Shown piece by piece: positions 46,020 to 57,388 of a stretch of DNA of 64,000 bases (position 1 is the stretch's first letter; each line of letters begins with the position of its first letter). The notes beneath the pieces were generated by a model. That model was not told the DNA's origin, searched no databases, and saw nothing but the letters and a program-made list of their open reading frames with translations. The position numbers were made by a program, and so were the translations under genes. The stretch is from assembly GCA_015178975.1 (NCBI GenBank), contig WHVD01000054.1:248001-312000 (forward strand), in the 5' to 3' direction. Source of the DNA: Hysterangium stoloniferum (lineage: Eukaryota; Basidiomycota; Agaricomycetes; Hysterangiales; Hysterangiaceae).

Positions 46020-48455
46020 TCACCGCCTCAGGGAAGTTATTCGCCATAATTTATCTGCGACCTTCGTGATATCCCGCATCTCAGCCACACGATGCACGCG
46101 AACTATATCTGCGCCTTGTTGTACCGCTGCGGCCACCCCCGCTCCCGTAGCCCATTCTCGCTCCTGGGGGGAGGTCTCCCGATCCAGTACTTTACCTAGG
46201 AATGTCTTCCGTGACAAACCGGCAAGTGTTGGAAACCCTGTTAAAGCACCACTGGCAGTCACCTCTTCGAATCGTCGAAGTAACTCTATGTTTCCTTCCG
46301 TTGTTTTGGAAAATCCAAAGCCAGGATCAGCAATAAGGTGCCACCGACGAATGCCACAACGCAAGGCATGTGTCATACGTGCACCAAGTTCTACCCGAAC
46401 GCCTTCTACCACTCCCCCTTGGGGGGAATAGTCATTATTCTTGCCAGCGTCGTGAGCCCCGCGAGAATGCATCATAATAATAGGTACACCGAGCTCACGC
46501 ACTGCTAGTGCCATCGATTCATCAGAGGGGTGGTTTTCCACTTCACCAGCTAGAGCCGTGACATCATTGAGGCAATTAGCCCCCGCAGCCACAGCGGCAC
46601 GTAACACGGAAGGACGGAAAGTATCTACAGAGATAGGTAGAGTTATACCATGTTCTCGTAGGCGACGTATGACGGGAATAACACGCCTAAGTTCCTCGTC
46701 GGGCGATACTTCTGCCGCTCCAGGCCTAGTGGAATATCCACCAACGTCAATCATATTCGCACCTGCCTCAACAGCCGCAAGACCTTCTTCGACTGCTAAG
46801 TCAGTAGTGCTGGGATTGGTAGATGAGAAAGAATCTGGGGTGGCATTAATAGCAGCCATGATGTAGGTTTGGGAAGACAGCGGCCAAAGTACTGGTGGGA
46901 TCTCTGATTTAAGCGGTGGGGGAAAGAGTAACACCTTGCGCAGAGTGGACGCATTGGAAGTAAGCAAGGCAGTATGCAAGGTGGACACAGTGGTCTTCAA
47001 TGCAGGGTGCACATAATCTGGAATTATACTTCAAGTGCAATATTAGCTATGAAAATGGGGAACGAGGAAAAGTCTGTACTCATTCAACGGACGAAGGACG
47101 AACTCGCGCTCCGTCAAGCGTGGATGCGGAATAATCAGCTCCCCCACTCCTGAGCCGTCTCCGCTGCTCTTGCGGTTGTCATAAATGATTGTATCATAAA
47201 AGATAATATCGAGGTCGAGCGCGCGAGGTCCGTTGCGTACTGACTTCTTTCGGCCTACGACATCTTCAATATGTTTGAGAAGCGATAGTAAGTCCAAAGG
47301 TCGTAAAGTCGTCTCAGCCTACACGTGTATGTCAGTAACATGCATCAACAATGCGTCAGGAGATATTTCACACCGTGATAGCGCAATTTAGAAACTTGGG
47401 TTGATCTAAAACGTACATAGGGTCGCTTTCATATAAGAAACTAGTACTCGAAATTGTTATGATCTCATGCCTGGCTTCCATGTGGCGTAGTGCTTGCTCG
47501 ATATTTGCACATCGATCGCCGGTGTTTGAGCCAATAGCGACTACCACCGTATGTTTAACGCTTAGGGAACTTGCTGAAGCAGACTTTGGCTTGTGTGTCA
47601 TACGAGGGACTCTCTTGTTAGATACAGTTGGAGCTAAAGCTTGCGGTGGTGGCCGGGCGAAATATTCTGGAGTACGGGTGACTTCGACTTCAACTGACTC
47701 TGATAACGGGATGGCGTTGGCCTTGGTAATTTTTACTCTGGCTTGCTTTGAAGGGTGCTGTCTGCCATATGATAGCGCAGTCTGCGCAATTGATGCGGCA
47801 AGGGATTCTAAACCTAATACATCGGCATCCATCACACTCTATTGAGGCAAGTTGCTAAACAGGTGAAGGGACTTGTTGAATGTTGAAAACGGACCTTTTT
47901 GAGAGATGCGACAAGTCCCGGAAGGTCCAGACCACCTCCACCCTTCCACGGGTTACAGATTAAATCAACATCGACTACGATGTTTGTACGTTCCATCCGT
48001 TCCCACTCATGAAGTCCGGCTATGACCTCGAGGGACAGCCCTTTGATGAAAACAGTGTCTTCTCCCGAATAACTATGTCTAGTTCGCTCAGCCCTTAGGC
48101 CGACGTTCGGTTCTTGATGATCGCCATCTCTGAATCGGTCCTTTTCAATGGTAACAACTATTTCTTTGATTGCGTCGAATGCCACAAATGCAGCACGACA
48201 AAGCTCCTCTGCAAGTTCTTCTGTGCCTTGGAACTTCTCTTTTCGGCGACATAGTTTCAATAACGTGTCTGAAATGAGGCGATAATCCAATGAGGAGCCC
48301 TCGTCACCATCAATACTGACAGGTAGGTCATGAGGTATAGAGAAAGAAAGATTCAGCTTGTGTGGGTAAGGATCAGGGGCAAGCAGTGGATAGCCGGCCA
48401 GGTGTGACTCTGAAACGGCGACTTTGAGAACCTTAACAACGTCCTTCTCTTGCAT
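46020..48455 (-). CDS. FOL1: Trifunctional folate enzyme (DHNA / HPPK / DHPS)
   Basis: Carries three consecutive steps of folate synthesis. The N-terminal third has two dihydroneopterin aldolase-like units (start MQEKDVVKVLKVAVSES; GLSLEVIAGLHEWERMERTN). The middle is HPPK: VVAIGSNTGDRCANIEQAL, then NGPRALDLDIIFYD and IPHPRLTEREFVLRPLND. The C-terminal third is dihydropteroate synthase: INATPDSFSSTNP, DVGGYSTRPGA, SVDTFRPSV, LNDVTALAG, MHSRG, DPGFGFSKT and GLSRKTFLGKVL. I chose the ATG at 48455; the frame is open a little upstream but lacks an ATG. Domain order and length match fungal Fol1. It diverges from SEN2 across about 180 bp. Confidence 0.94.
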
Positions 48456-48638
48456 AGTAAAGTGGAAAGAGGGTCTAGAGGAAATGAATTGCAATCACCC
48501 CCATGGGGTTGATTTGGGTACTTTCCTGATTGGCCGGTGTCGTGGACGAGCGCTGTCGATTATGTAACGGTACTGATTATCCTGCAACCCGATGTGGACT
48601 TTGTCACTTTTGGGGGAATAAGCGCCGAAAGCCGTGCA

Positions 48639-50064
48639 ATGACTACATTCATCCCTGATCCAAGCTCAAGTAAAGCTCGGGGTCGTCAAAAGGAAGTAAA
48701 TAAGATTTACGCGTATCCACTTCCCTTGTTGATATCCCCATTGGAACCACCTCGGTCTTGGACAGCGCACATTGGTCTCTTTTCTTTTAGACAGGCTAAG
48801 CTTGAGAATCCGCAATGCGAAGGAATATTTGACCTTCATACTCGTTCGGTATGGATAATAAACTCGGAACATTCTATGATACTATGGCGAAGAGGATTCT
48901 TTGGTAAAGGTAGCCTTTCACGAAGTGAACCAAGCTGGCTCACCCGACGCATTCACGAACAACAGCAGAGGGCCAGTAAAGGTACATACCCACAGCATTT
49001 GTATGTACACCTTTACTCACTTATATTAGCTCTCACTGCCGAAGAAGTTACAGCCAAACGACGTGCGGAACGTCAACGATTTAAACTTGACAGAGCTCAG
49101 GCGTTCGCTGCCTCTGTTGCAGAAGCAGAGGCAGCGTTTGCAGCTGGTGATACATCCGTTAGAATTGCACCTCTTACACGGGAGGCAGTGGCCAACTTTG
49201 CCGCTCGTTCCTCGGATAGGTCTGAAACTGATACGCCAGATACAGTTGTGCCATCCTCACTGCAGACTCCTGCGGCTCTCTCGCATGGACCGGTTGTGGA
49301 AGATGCGCTGGAAGAGGAGCTCCCCGAGGATCTAGAGCACCTCCAGCTAACACTACCGGAAGCCTTTTTTCTCATATGGTCATTGGATTGCCTACGTGTT
49401 CTAGCTGGAATTTCGGTGTGTAGCTTTCACCCCCACTGAATCCGGAAGTTTACTTCTTATTAATCAGGACGATGCGATGAAACTATCCGAAATATGGACC
49501 ATGTTTCAATGTGCACACCACCCAATTCAACCTCCCGTTTCCCAGCCGCTCACATTTGATAACCCATTTCTGGTACATTACGCACTGTATCACCACTATC
49601 GCTCCCTGGGCTGGGTGATCAGAAGCGGTATTAAATTTTGCGCAGACTATCTTCTCTATAAGCGCGGTCCTGTCTTCCACCATGCCGAGTATGTGCATCC
49701 AGTTCTCTTCGAAGCGCATCTAACCCTTTCTTCAGATTCGCAGTAACCCTATGTCCCGTCTATGAAGACGAACAAGATCGTTTGACGTCGCCATTTAATC
49801 TGAATAATGCTACGCCGTTCTCTTGGACATGGCTTAGTACAATCAATCGGGTGAATACACAAGTTCAAAAGGTATGAGTTCCTATTTAAGTGTAGGTCTT
49901 CTGCCTTACCGACTGGATCAAAGACGTTAATCCTAGCATATGTCACGATTCCATCATCTAAGAGAGTCTCACCCACACTACTCTCTTCCCCCGCCTGTTT
50001 GGCTCACTATTCTGTCCGAGAAGTGATTCTTCGACGTTTTGTGCCAGCAAGAATGCGGGATTAG
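48639..50064 (+). CDS. SEN2: tRNA-splicing endonuclease subunit Sen2
   Basis: A catalytic subunit of the endonuclease that removes introns from pre-tRNAs (5' site). The start MTTFIPDPSSSKARGRQKEV precedes the conserved LENPQCEGIFDLHTRSVWI and the WRRGFFGKGSLSRSEPSW block. The middle is an acidic, Ala-rich linker. The C-terminal nuclease domain carries the triad: Tyr in DYLLYKRGPVFHH, His in FHHAEF, and Lys in NTQVQKTLILAYV. The protein ends VREVILRRFVPARMRD. Four or so short introns split it. Confidence 0.92.
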
Positions 50065-50194
50065 TATAAATATTAACATACATATTGTACTAAGTCGAAT
50101 AATGCGTGGTACTTGTGAGTAGAGTCCTCCGATAGGTCGGATTCAAACGAGAATAAAAGTAAGCTATGCAAAAACTACCGCAGGGAATTGGTGA

Positions 50195-51977
50195 CTAAAT
50201 GCGCCCCTTGATTCCCACTTTGCGATACTTCTCTTCGAAAGATGCAGCCAAACATGGAAGGGCGGCCTTGCAGTCGAATGTCTTGTCAGAATCGGCATCA
50301 TATGGATTCTTAAAAATTGCAGCATTGTGAGCGGCCAATGAGGCCCGGGCGGCACTAAGGGAATCATAACTAAGTTGTTTCTCGATGAAGGAAAGCGGTA
50401 ATGTCATATACCTATAAAACGTGTATTAGCAAAGATACGCCGCAAGAGATAAATAAATCATTACGCTTTGCACATGGTCATTAATGCCTGTACTCGCTTC
50501 TCTTCGACGAAGTGGTCCATAATGTAACCACCCATGTTCGGTGCAGAAGCAAAAAGATGAAAAAATGCATGATAATTGTTTCTGGTAAGAGCTTTCGATA
50601 CCTCGAGTGCATGGCGAACCGCCGGTACTGCTTTCTGTTCTTTAGTTAGTTGACCTACTAGTAAATTCATTTCTACATGACAATGTCAAAGATTTTGACA
50701 AAGCATATAGCGTTGACAGAAAGGCTGACCACTTTTGTTACGACCATGAACCATTGAGAGAATACGGTATGCGAGGAACTCGTGGAAACTGCCGGGGAGG
50801 CCGAGATCATATAGATGTCGTAACATTCCTTGACATTGATTGTACTCAACCATATCGCCCTTTGAACAGTACTCAATAAATATGCAACGAATGAAATTAG
50901 TATGGCGCACGGCTTCCAACGCCATTCGGGCATGTATCTCATATACTAGCACCGTGAACTCATTCTTGATTCGTTGAACCTTGGAAATCCATCAGCATAT
51001 GAATTGCATTGTCCGTAACACCCACTGTTAAATCTTGCCGCAAAGATTTAAACTGATTGTTAATAAATTTATAGTCGTTCTTCTCGCGCCAAATCCGCTT
51101 CAGTTCTTTTAATGTCAATGTTAGCACATTCAGTGGGCGAATGTCATTCGGATTAGGCTCCTGTTATGCGGCATAAGAAACCAAGAGAAACAATAACATT
51201 CGAGAACACTGACTGTCGTGAGGCGAAGATAATCCTTGAAAAGATTATTCGATTTACCGACAATGGTATAGCGGTCCCAGTCAATGACATTCTGGCAAAT
51301 ATCAGAAGCAATGGCCACCCAGGTAGACATCAGACTTACAGGGTCATATCCCGGTTCCAAGGACAAGTCGCTAACTCCCTGTGTGATCTGACCAGTGCTG
51401 TGATTGTATGGTGGGAAAAGAGGTTCGGACTCCACCCGGAAACCGACTCCCCCATTGCGTGCCCGCTGTCTCTCTATCTCATGTTCACGCTCAAAACGCC
51501 GAGCACGCTTCGCCTTCGCGATCTCATCCTCGGTATCTAATGCATAATTTGAGCCTTTCAAAGCCTTCTTGCCTTTCTTGCTGCTCGAAGCTTCAACTTG
51601 GCTATATGGCATAGACATGAGGATGGCACGACGAAGGAACTGGAGTAGGAGAAAGTTCTTACAATTTACGCTTTAAAGATGACTTCGGTTCAAGACTACC
51701 GTAGATCCGTTAGTACTTGTTAGAGCCGAAAGCTCAAAAACGCAGCACCTTTGCAATTTCAGCGTCGACCAATCGAACGTCCACATATCCCCAGCAACAC
51801 TGTGTTGTTGTATTACCTTCTTCATTTCTTCAGTGGCCTCTTGTCTGTTAGAGTTGTCCATCTTGCCCATTTGTACTTCGACCCATCTCCTACGAAACTC
51901 ATCTGCGTTAGAAAATGCCAATCAAACGTCTATACAGTGAGGTGTTACCGGAGGGCATCAGGAAAGGTCGAGGTCAT
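50195..51977 (-). CDS. THP3: SAC3/GANP-family protein, Thp3/LENG8 type
   Basis: A PCI-type helical protein of the SAC3/GANP/LENG8 family; Thp3 acts with Csn12 in transcription elongation and mRNA processing. Diagnostic segments are YLRLTTEPNPNDIRPLNVLT, LKRIWREKNDYKFINNQFKS, LRQDLTV, YEIHARMALEAV, DMVEYNQCQGMLRHLYDLGL, FLAYRILSMVHG, LTKEQKAVPAVRHALEVSKA and FFHLFASAPNMGGYIMDHFV. The N-terminal exon I prefer starts at 51977 and reads MTSTFPDALRRWVEVQ. The splice uses the CGTAG acceptor rather than the nearer upstream AG, which would give a stop. A short basic linker (SSSKKGKKALK) precedes the core. Confidence 0.88.
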
Positions 51978-52176
51978 CGTGTCTATATTCTGAGAGTGAA
52001 GCGTTAGCAAAGAACTGAAACAACGTGGGTGAATTGGTTAGGTGAGGGTTGATAAGTCATAAAAACCAAATTTGGACATGTAGACTACTGTGGGTTCGTT
52101 TCTCAAAATGGTAGTTTCGATCACTGCCTTAAATACATCAGACAGTCTAGATTATGTACGGAATGGGAATAAGTCT

Positions 52177-53458
52177 CTAATTCTTGGGTGGGTTGTAGAC
52201 TAAAAGGCGATATTAGTGGCTATTTTTTCTAGATTGTGGGCAGGTCACTCACCAATTTTCCTGTTTTTAATCACAGTCCATTTGAATCGCTTGACGTACA
52301 AAGAGACTGCAGTTAGTGCAGAGAAGAGAATAACAGCCTTGAGTCCAATTTTCTTCCGCTCATCATGCTCAGGTTCAGCAGCCCAATTCAAGAATGTAAC
52401 CACATCCTTTGCCATTTGGGAAGACGTTGCCGGTGTGCCTAACAAAAAACTTCAATGGGTGTTCCACAACGGACGCATATCCAAGTATTACCATCATCAT
52501 ATTCAACCAATCCATCAAACAACAGGCGTGCCATTCCAATGGCACCTCCGGGGAAGTATGGGTTATAGTTCAGTCCTTCCCGGATCTCCACACCTGCAGG
52601 CGGGTCAACATAACCTGTCAAAAGGGAGAATATGTAGTCCTGTGGCCCAAATGACAATGTAAATCAGAATAGCTGATGGTATGATTATTGCTTACAGCAC
52701 CGCCGTGCCGTGCTTTGACAATAAGACTCAAATCGGGGGGAAGAGAACCAGCATTGCTTGCTCGTGCCGCCTCCTCATTTGGGTAAGGTGAGGGCATGTA
52801 GTCTGATAGTTTGCCAGGACGCTGGAACATTTCGCCTTCGTCGTTAGGGCCGTCTGTATATTCCACCTCTTCCGCCATGGCCTTGACCTCTCCCACCGTG
52901 TGAGAAACACCAACAAGATTGCGCCAGGCAATGCGCTCGAGTGAATGGCAAGCGGCACATACTTCTCGATACACTTGGTATCCTCGTCGGATGCTTTTTT
53001 GGCGATGATGATCAACAATTGAAGTAGACACAAATCACACTAACAGACATACCTTGCGTGATCGAATGTATCTAGGAGTCCTTTATGTGGCCATGGATAT
53101 GCCGGTGGGTGAAGGCCATCTTCAGCGGGACTATTTGCCTTGACTTCACCGATGAAGGGAAGTGTTCCGTAAAGGTGTGTGTACCAAGCAATTGACCCTA
53201 CTGAGAGTAGCGTGACGGATGCTAGTGTCGTACGAGAGTTAAGGAAAGCCTGTATTGTTCTTGAGAATAATTCGACAACTAACATGATGTCTGCTTACCT
53301 GGCGTCCCGACGCAACAGAGGATGTGAAACGCGACTGTTGGTGACAATGAAAATACGCCGGAATCGGACGGAATACCACTTACGCCTAGACTATGCGCGG
53401 CCTTGCCTGGGGTTGGAAGGCGGGACCCCCTCAGTACCGCAACGGGAAGCCTCAGCAT
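52177..53458 (-). CDS. CYT1: Cytochrome c1, complex III
   Basis: The heme subunit of the bc1 complex in the mitochondrial inner membrane. Exon 1 (53384-53458) and a 36-nt exon 2 give a basic presequence ([20 protein letters not shown]). A sorting hydrophobic stretch follows. The heme site is [18 protein letters not shown]. Later come [45 protein letters not shown], and [14 protein letters not shown] with the axial Met. The C-terminal membrane anchor reads [20 protein letters not shown] and the end is [10 protein letters not shown] then VYNPPKN. All heme ligands are present. Confidence 0.94.
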
Positions 53459-53737
53459 ATCCTGCAACAGTTAGGAATTTTTGATAATGTTCGCGGGTGA
53501 CCTGTCACAATAATGTCACAGAGTTACGGGCCAAAGGAGCTTCTCTTAAAAGCAAGACAGACTGCACTCCATGGGTTTATATTAGAAAAAAAGACCAGGA
53601 CGCCAATAATACAAAATATCAATGTTCCTATACTCAGACTTCAAGTTAAAATAATAGTAGTTCGAGTGAAGGCTGCAACTCTAAATCATCGGAGCATGGT
53701 CATAAAGTCGTCGTAAGTGGTGTGGGTCAAAGGCTAT

Positions 53738-54315
53738 CTAGAATATGCAATCGCAAATCTCCTCAGCACAGCAGCAAAGGCACATCTACAGGGGACGATA
53801 TGTCAATTCTAAACCGTGATGAGAGTGGTAAAGGAGACCTACTCCGGCGAGACTACAGGGAAATGGCAGGTCAGTGGTGGTTTGAATAAGGTGTAGCTGA
53901 ATATGACCCACCAAGCTGTACAAAAACCACTGCTGCCAGATGACTGCTGCTGCTGTTGCGGCTGGCTGTATAGAAATTGTGGGCAAAAATGGTCGAACGA
54001 CATTATACGCTACCTACACATAGACTACTTGGGGTTGAGGCTGGGGCTGCTGTCTGCCAATAAAGTTAGGAAGGGTTCCACCACGTGAAAAAGGAAAACA
54101 CTCACGAGTAGTATTGCTGTCCGCCAGCTCTTGGGTCCTGATAGGCCTGTTGGGGTTGAGCCGGAAAATATCCCTGTAAATAAACATGTCAACACGCTGT
54201 CTTGAGGTTGACGCCAAAGTTGATGAACACTCACGCCTTGGCCCGGAGGAGCGCCACCAGGAGGGGGATAGTATTGTTGTTGTTGCTGACCACCGTAATA
54301 ATCCTTAGCTGACAT
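53738..54315 (-). CDS. CYSTM-domain protein (Gln/Tyr/Pro-rich, cysteine-rich tail)
   Basis: A small membrane-associated protein of the cysteine-rich transmembrane module family, which is often linked to stress tolerance. Exon 1 starts MSAKDYYGGQQQQQYYPPPG. Later exons give YFPAQPQQAYQDPRAGG, QQYYS, then QQPQPQPQVVYV, QPQQQQQSSGSSGFCTA and the final CLAGMCLCCCAEEICDCIF. An apparent stop after VVYV is avoided by a donor two bases earlier (GT|GTAGGT). The tail needs a 59-nt intron after CLAG. The full product is just under 100 residues. The Cys-rich end is the hallmark; function beyond the family is unknown. Confidence 0.85.
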
Positions 54316-54840
54316 TGATAGAGGGGTATTGTCGTAAGAGTGGTTTATAAGTGTAGAAGTGAACTGCGCTGACCTGTGCATTCCCACGGTCCTCAGTCAA
54401 CTTTCGGGTCTCCGTGAAATATATTTTATACGAGTTCAAAACATAACTGTAGAATATTTTAGCCATCTTTAAGAAATTTCTATGACCACAAGCTCAACAA
54501 ATGGTGTAGCCTAGCGCTTTGGAAAAGTTCGAGTTATATTCAGACTTCCTTCGGAGTCGCATCAAGTTCTATCAGCTTCAAGTTATACGACAAAATACAT
54601 GGTACATAATATAATAGTTCAAGCTTCTCAAAAGCACACAATTACAAGTCTACGACCTGCACTTCGGTTTGTGCTCTAGCTTCTGTTTACGGGTTATCCT
54701 TCTGAGGCTGTACCGAATCTCACCTGATATTAAGAGTGCGCAGTCACGACATTTCTATCACCAATACCGCAAACCGTCAATGCCAAGCCGAGGAAGCCAA
54801 TGAAAAAGGGGTAAATGAAGCGCGTGTCGAAATTAAGTTA

Positions 54841-55971
54841 TTATGGTCTATCGCGGACCACGGAATTCGAGATAAACATACGTATGCCTTGACTCTGAAA
54901 GTGCCGCGTTAGCGGTGTAATTGCTGACGACTAACTTCAGAAATGGTTATGTTTTCGTGATAAGGGAGGCTCACATGGCGCAATGTAACCCTGCGCAGGG
55001 ACAATATCGAATGGGTTGGTCCAAGCGCCAGTAAGACGGGTACCAGCATCGCCATTCGTTAATACGGTGGGAGAACCGACCCTGCATCGCTCAGATAATA
55101 AGTAAACGGTCATTTCTCCAGCGTAAATAAACGGGACCATACAAAGCGATTCGCATCAAGCTGACATGCAGCCGCCATTGTCCCCGTCGCCGAACACCAA
55201 CATCTGGGAAAATAAAGTACACGCCGCGAGTCCCTTCTGGGTCCCTCAGATTTTGAGGCGCTGCTATTGTTGTACCATATAGCTCTGAATTCGAAGATAA
55301 GTCCTCAGCATTCGGGTTGGCAGCGTCATGGAGTGTGATAGCAGCCACAAGGAAAGGAAGCTCTTCGTCTCTAAAAAGTGACCATAAATCATTGTAACAT
55401 TTTCGATGCATAACAAACTGGAAAACTCACGCAGGGATAAATACCCCTGATTTATTCCTTACCGCAAGTTGCACAAAGAGCGGAGGTGCTAGCGGGATGC
55501 GAGCCATGTCATTTATTCCAAACTCTGCTGCCTTATGCGGATGTTGAACGACGTGTAAATAATATGTTCTTTCAAACGTAACTATGTCAGCTCGCAAGCG
55601 TTAAGGCGAACTCAGGCAGTAACGTACCGAGGATGAGAATCTTTCGAATCGAATACGAACCGAAAAGGAGTAATACACGGTGATGCTAGGCTGCTAGCTT
55701 CAGACCATCCACCAAGGCTCGCCGCGGCGGTCGAGCTTATTGAAGCAGCTGGCGAGGGTGGCCTTGATACTTCCTCATCCAACGAGACTTGTGACTCCGA
55801 GTCAGGAGAGGCATGATCCGTGGGCGTAAGGGAACGAGGAGCGTGGGTTGAACGACGACGGTGGTAAGCGCCTCCCAAGTTCTCATTCACAGCATCCGAT
55901 GCAGTGCCTCGACGTATGGTGCACTCACTGGATGGCGACCGCGAAGGCCTCCGGGTGAAAAGCTCTGGCAT
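54841..55971 (-). CDS. Velvet-domain transcription factor
   Basis: A member of the fungal velvet family (VelB/VosA type), which couples development to secondary metabolism. The ATG at 55971 starts MPELFTRRPSRSPSSE, followed by a Ser/Pro-rich tail. The velvet fold begins RTYYLHVVQHPHKAAEFGI, using the acceptor at GTTTGAAAG, and continues IPLAPPLFVQLAVRN. The second half has DEELPFLVAAITLHDAANPN, GTRGVYFIFPDVGVRRRGQW, RLHVSLMRIA, TNPFDIVPAQGYIAP and the end SITPLTRHFQSQGIRMFIS. The stop (TAA, with a second TAA directly after) is at 54841. The exact subclass was not determined. Confidence 0.88.
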
Positions 55972-56468
55972 GGTTTCTAAGAGTTGGAGGATAAGGTTAA
56001 ACAACAGTTAGCAGCGAAAGGGCCCTGAGCCGGGGCCACTCGTGCTTTGAGCCTCTGCTATATACTCGTCCCGAGATGGCGTTCGTCTGATTGCGGATCA
56101 TGTTAAGTAGATTATCATACCGCCAATACATAAGACGCGTTTCTGAACGCATCATAGTAGTTAACACAGGAATTCGGTGATATGGTCGTTCATCGCCTTA
56201 ACATGAGGACGTAAATGGCACAATGGCATTGCCTTATAGCGGCATAACAAAGAAAAAGCCTTTGTGCAATTCCAAAAATTCCACGCCAATGCAGGCATTA
56301 CAGGTCCAAACTTAAACATATGCAGCGACACAAGGTTTTAATAGACGGGCTTCGTGTGATAATGCTAGACTCAAGTTGGCAGGCTAAGTTTAAAAAACCT
56401 TAGAGTTGGTCCAAAGACGGGTAGCTGCGGCCGTTTCCGTTGTCTAATTACCAGTGAAACATAAATTA
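55972..56468. other. Velvet upstream region / TIM23 3' flank
   Basis: A stretch of 497 bp with no supported gene. It should contain the velvet gene's promoter and leader, and the 3' UTR of TIM23. It is unremarkable by eye apart from one ACGCGT near 56133. Confidence 0.45.
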
Positions 56469-57321
56469 TCATACAAGTTTACGTTTTAAATAACCCCATG
56501 TCCCAGCTGCCGCTGTCATTATCGTGGCTGCAGCAATCGCCGGCCTGACGCCAGCTGAAGAAAACATGTTATATTCGACACACGTCGTAGAGAAGTTTCA
56601 TCTCACCTGTCGATTTATACAAGGCCCCCGTGAGACCACCAGCCGCCATGCCACCCCAAATGTCATGTTTTCCTCGATACGCATCGATGCTCGAATTAAT
56701 CGCATTGTATGCGAGTGCTAATCAGTTTTAATACAACAACAAAGGACATGAAGAGATGTAACCTCACCCATGACACCGGCAGAATTTCCTAAAAACGTTC
56801 CTCTCCTGGTTACGGAGTTGAGAATGCTATTGATGCGTAGCCGGACGTTTGACACGGTAAGTTGCCGTCTTGCTCCTTCTCGCACTCCCCATAGTCCACC
56901 TATAGCGAGCCCTGGAAAGGTGTGAATAGAAGAAAATCGAATTTCAAATGAAAAGGATTGCATTGCAATGGATGCAGGGAGCGTGAAAGAAGCAAAAATC
57001 GTAACTTTACTTACCAGAGAGGTACGTTGTGCCCGTACCATAACACAAATCATCGCCCCATCCCCGCGACGGGAGGGCAGTCTCAGAACCAGGAAGCTCA
57101 CTGGTCTTATCCTCGTTTAGATCCAGATAGTCCAATTTGTCGGATAATTGAGCTAAAGGGTGGAGCTTGGCTGGGTCATATGCACTGAGGATATCAAACG
57201 CAGACACGCTCTCCACGTCGGGAGTCGGTCCGACAGATATTTTAGAGTTTCTAAGGACTGAAGAAGGGTCTGAATTGTTGGACCCAGAGGCCCCTGCTGG
57301 GTTGTCTTGTGGTGATGACAT
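56469..57321 (-). CDS. TIM23: Mitochondrial import inner membrane translocase Tim23
   Basis: The channel subunit of the presequence translocase. The start MSSPQDNPAGASGSNNSD opens the intermembrane-space domain (FDILSAYDPAKLHPLAQLSD, then LDYLDLNED). The Tim17/22/23 membrane domain follows: WGDDLCYGTGTTYLSG, LAIGGLWGVREGARR, LNSVTRRGTFLGNSAGVMAL, YNAINSSIDAYRGKHD, and the end WGYLKRKLV. The open frame runs further upstream to 57576, but that stretch is covered by the first exon of the divergent TPR gene and lacks Tim23 character. I therefore use the ATG at 57321. Confidence 0.92.
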
Positions 57322-57388
57322 GGAGAGTTGTGGCGATAGAGGCGACTTGAAGAAACTTTTAGATTCCGTAACAAGCGCCCATTCAAGT
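57322..57388. promoter_or_regulatory. Very short divergent promoter TIM23 / TPR gene
   Basis: Only 67 bp lies between the two start codons. Either both genes share a compact bidirectional promoter or their leaders overlap the neighbouring coding exons. Confidence 0.45.

Noticed and set aside
46020..53458. Secondary-metabolite or mitochondrial gene cluster
   Set aside because: FOL1, SEN2, THP3 and CYT1 are unrelated housekeeping genes; no backbone enzyme or shared pathway is present.
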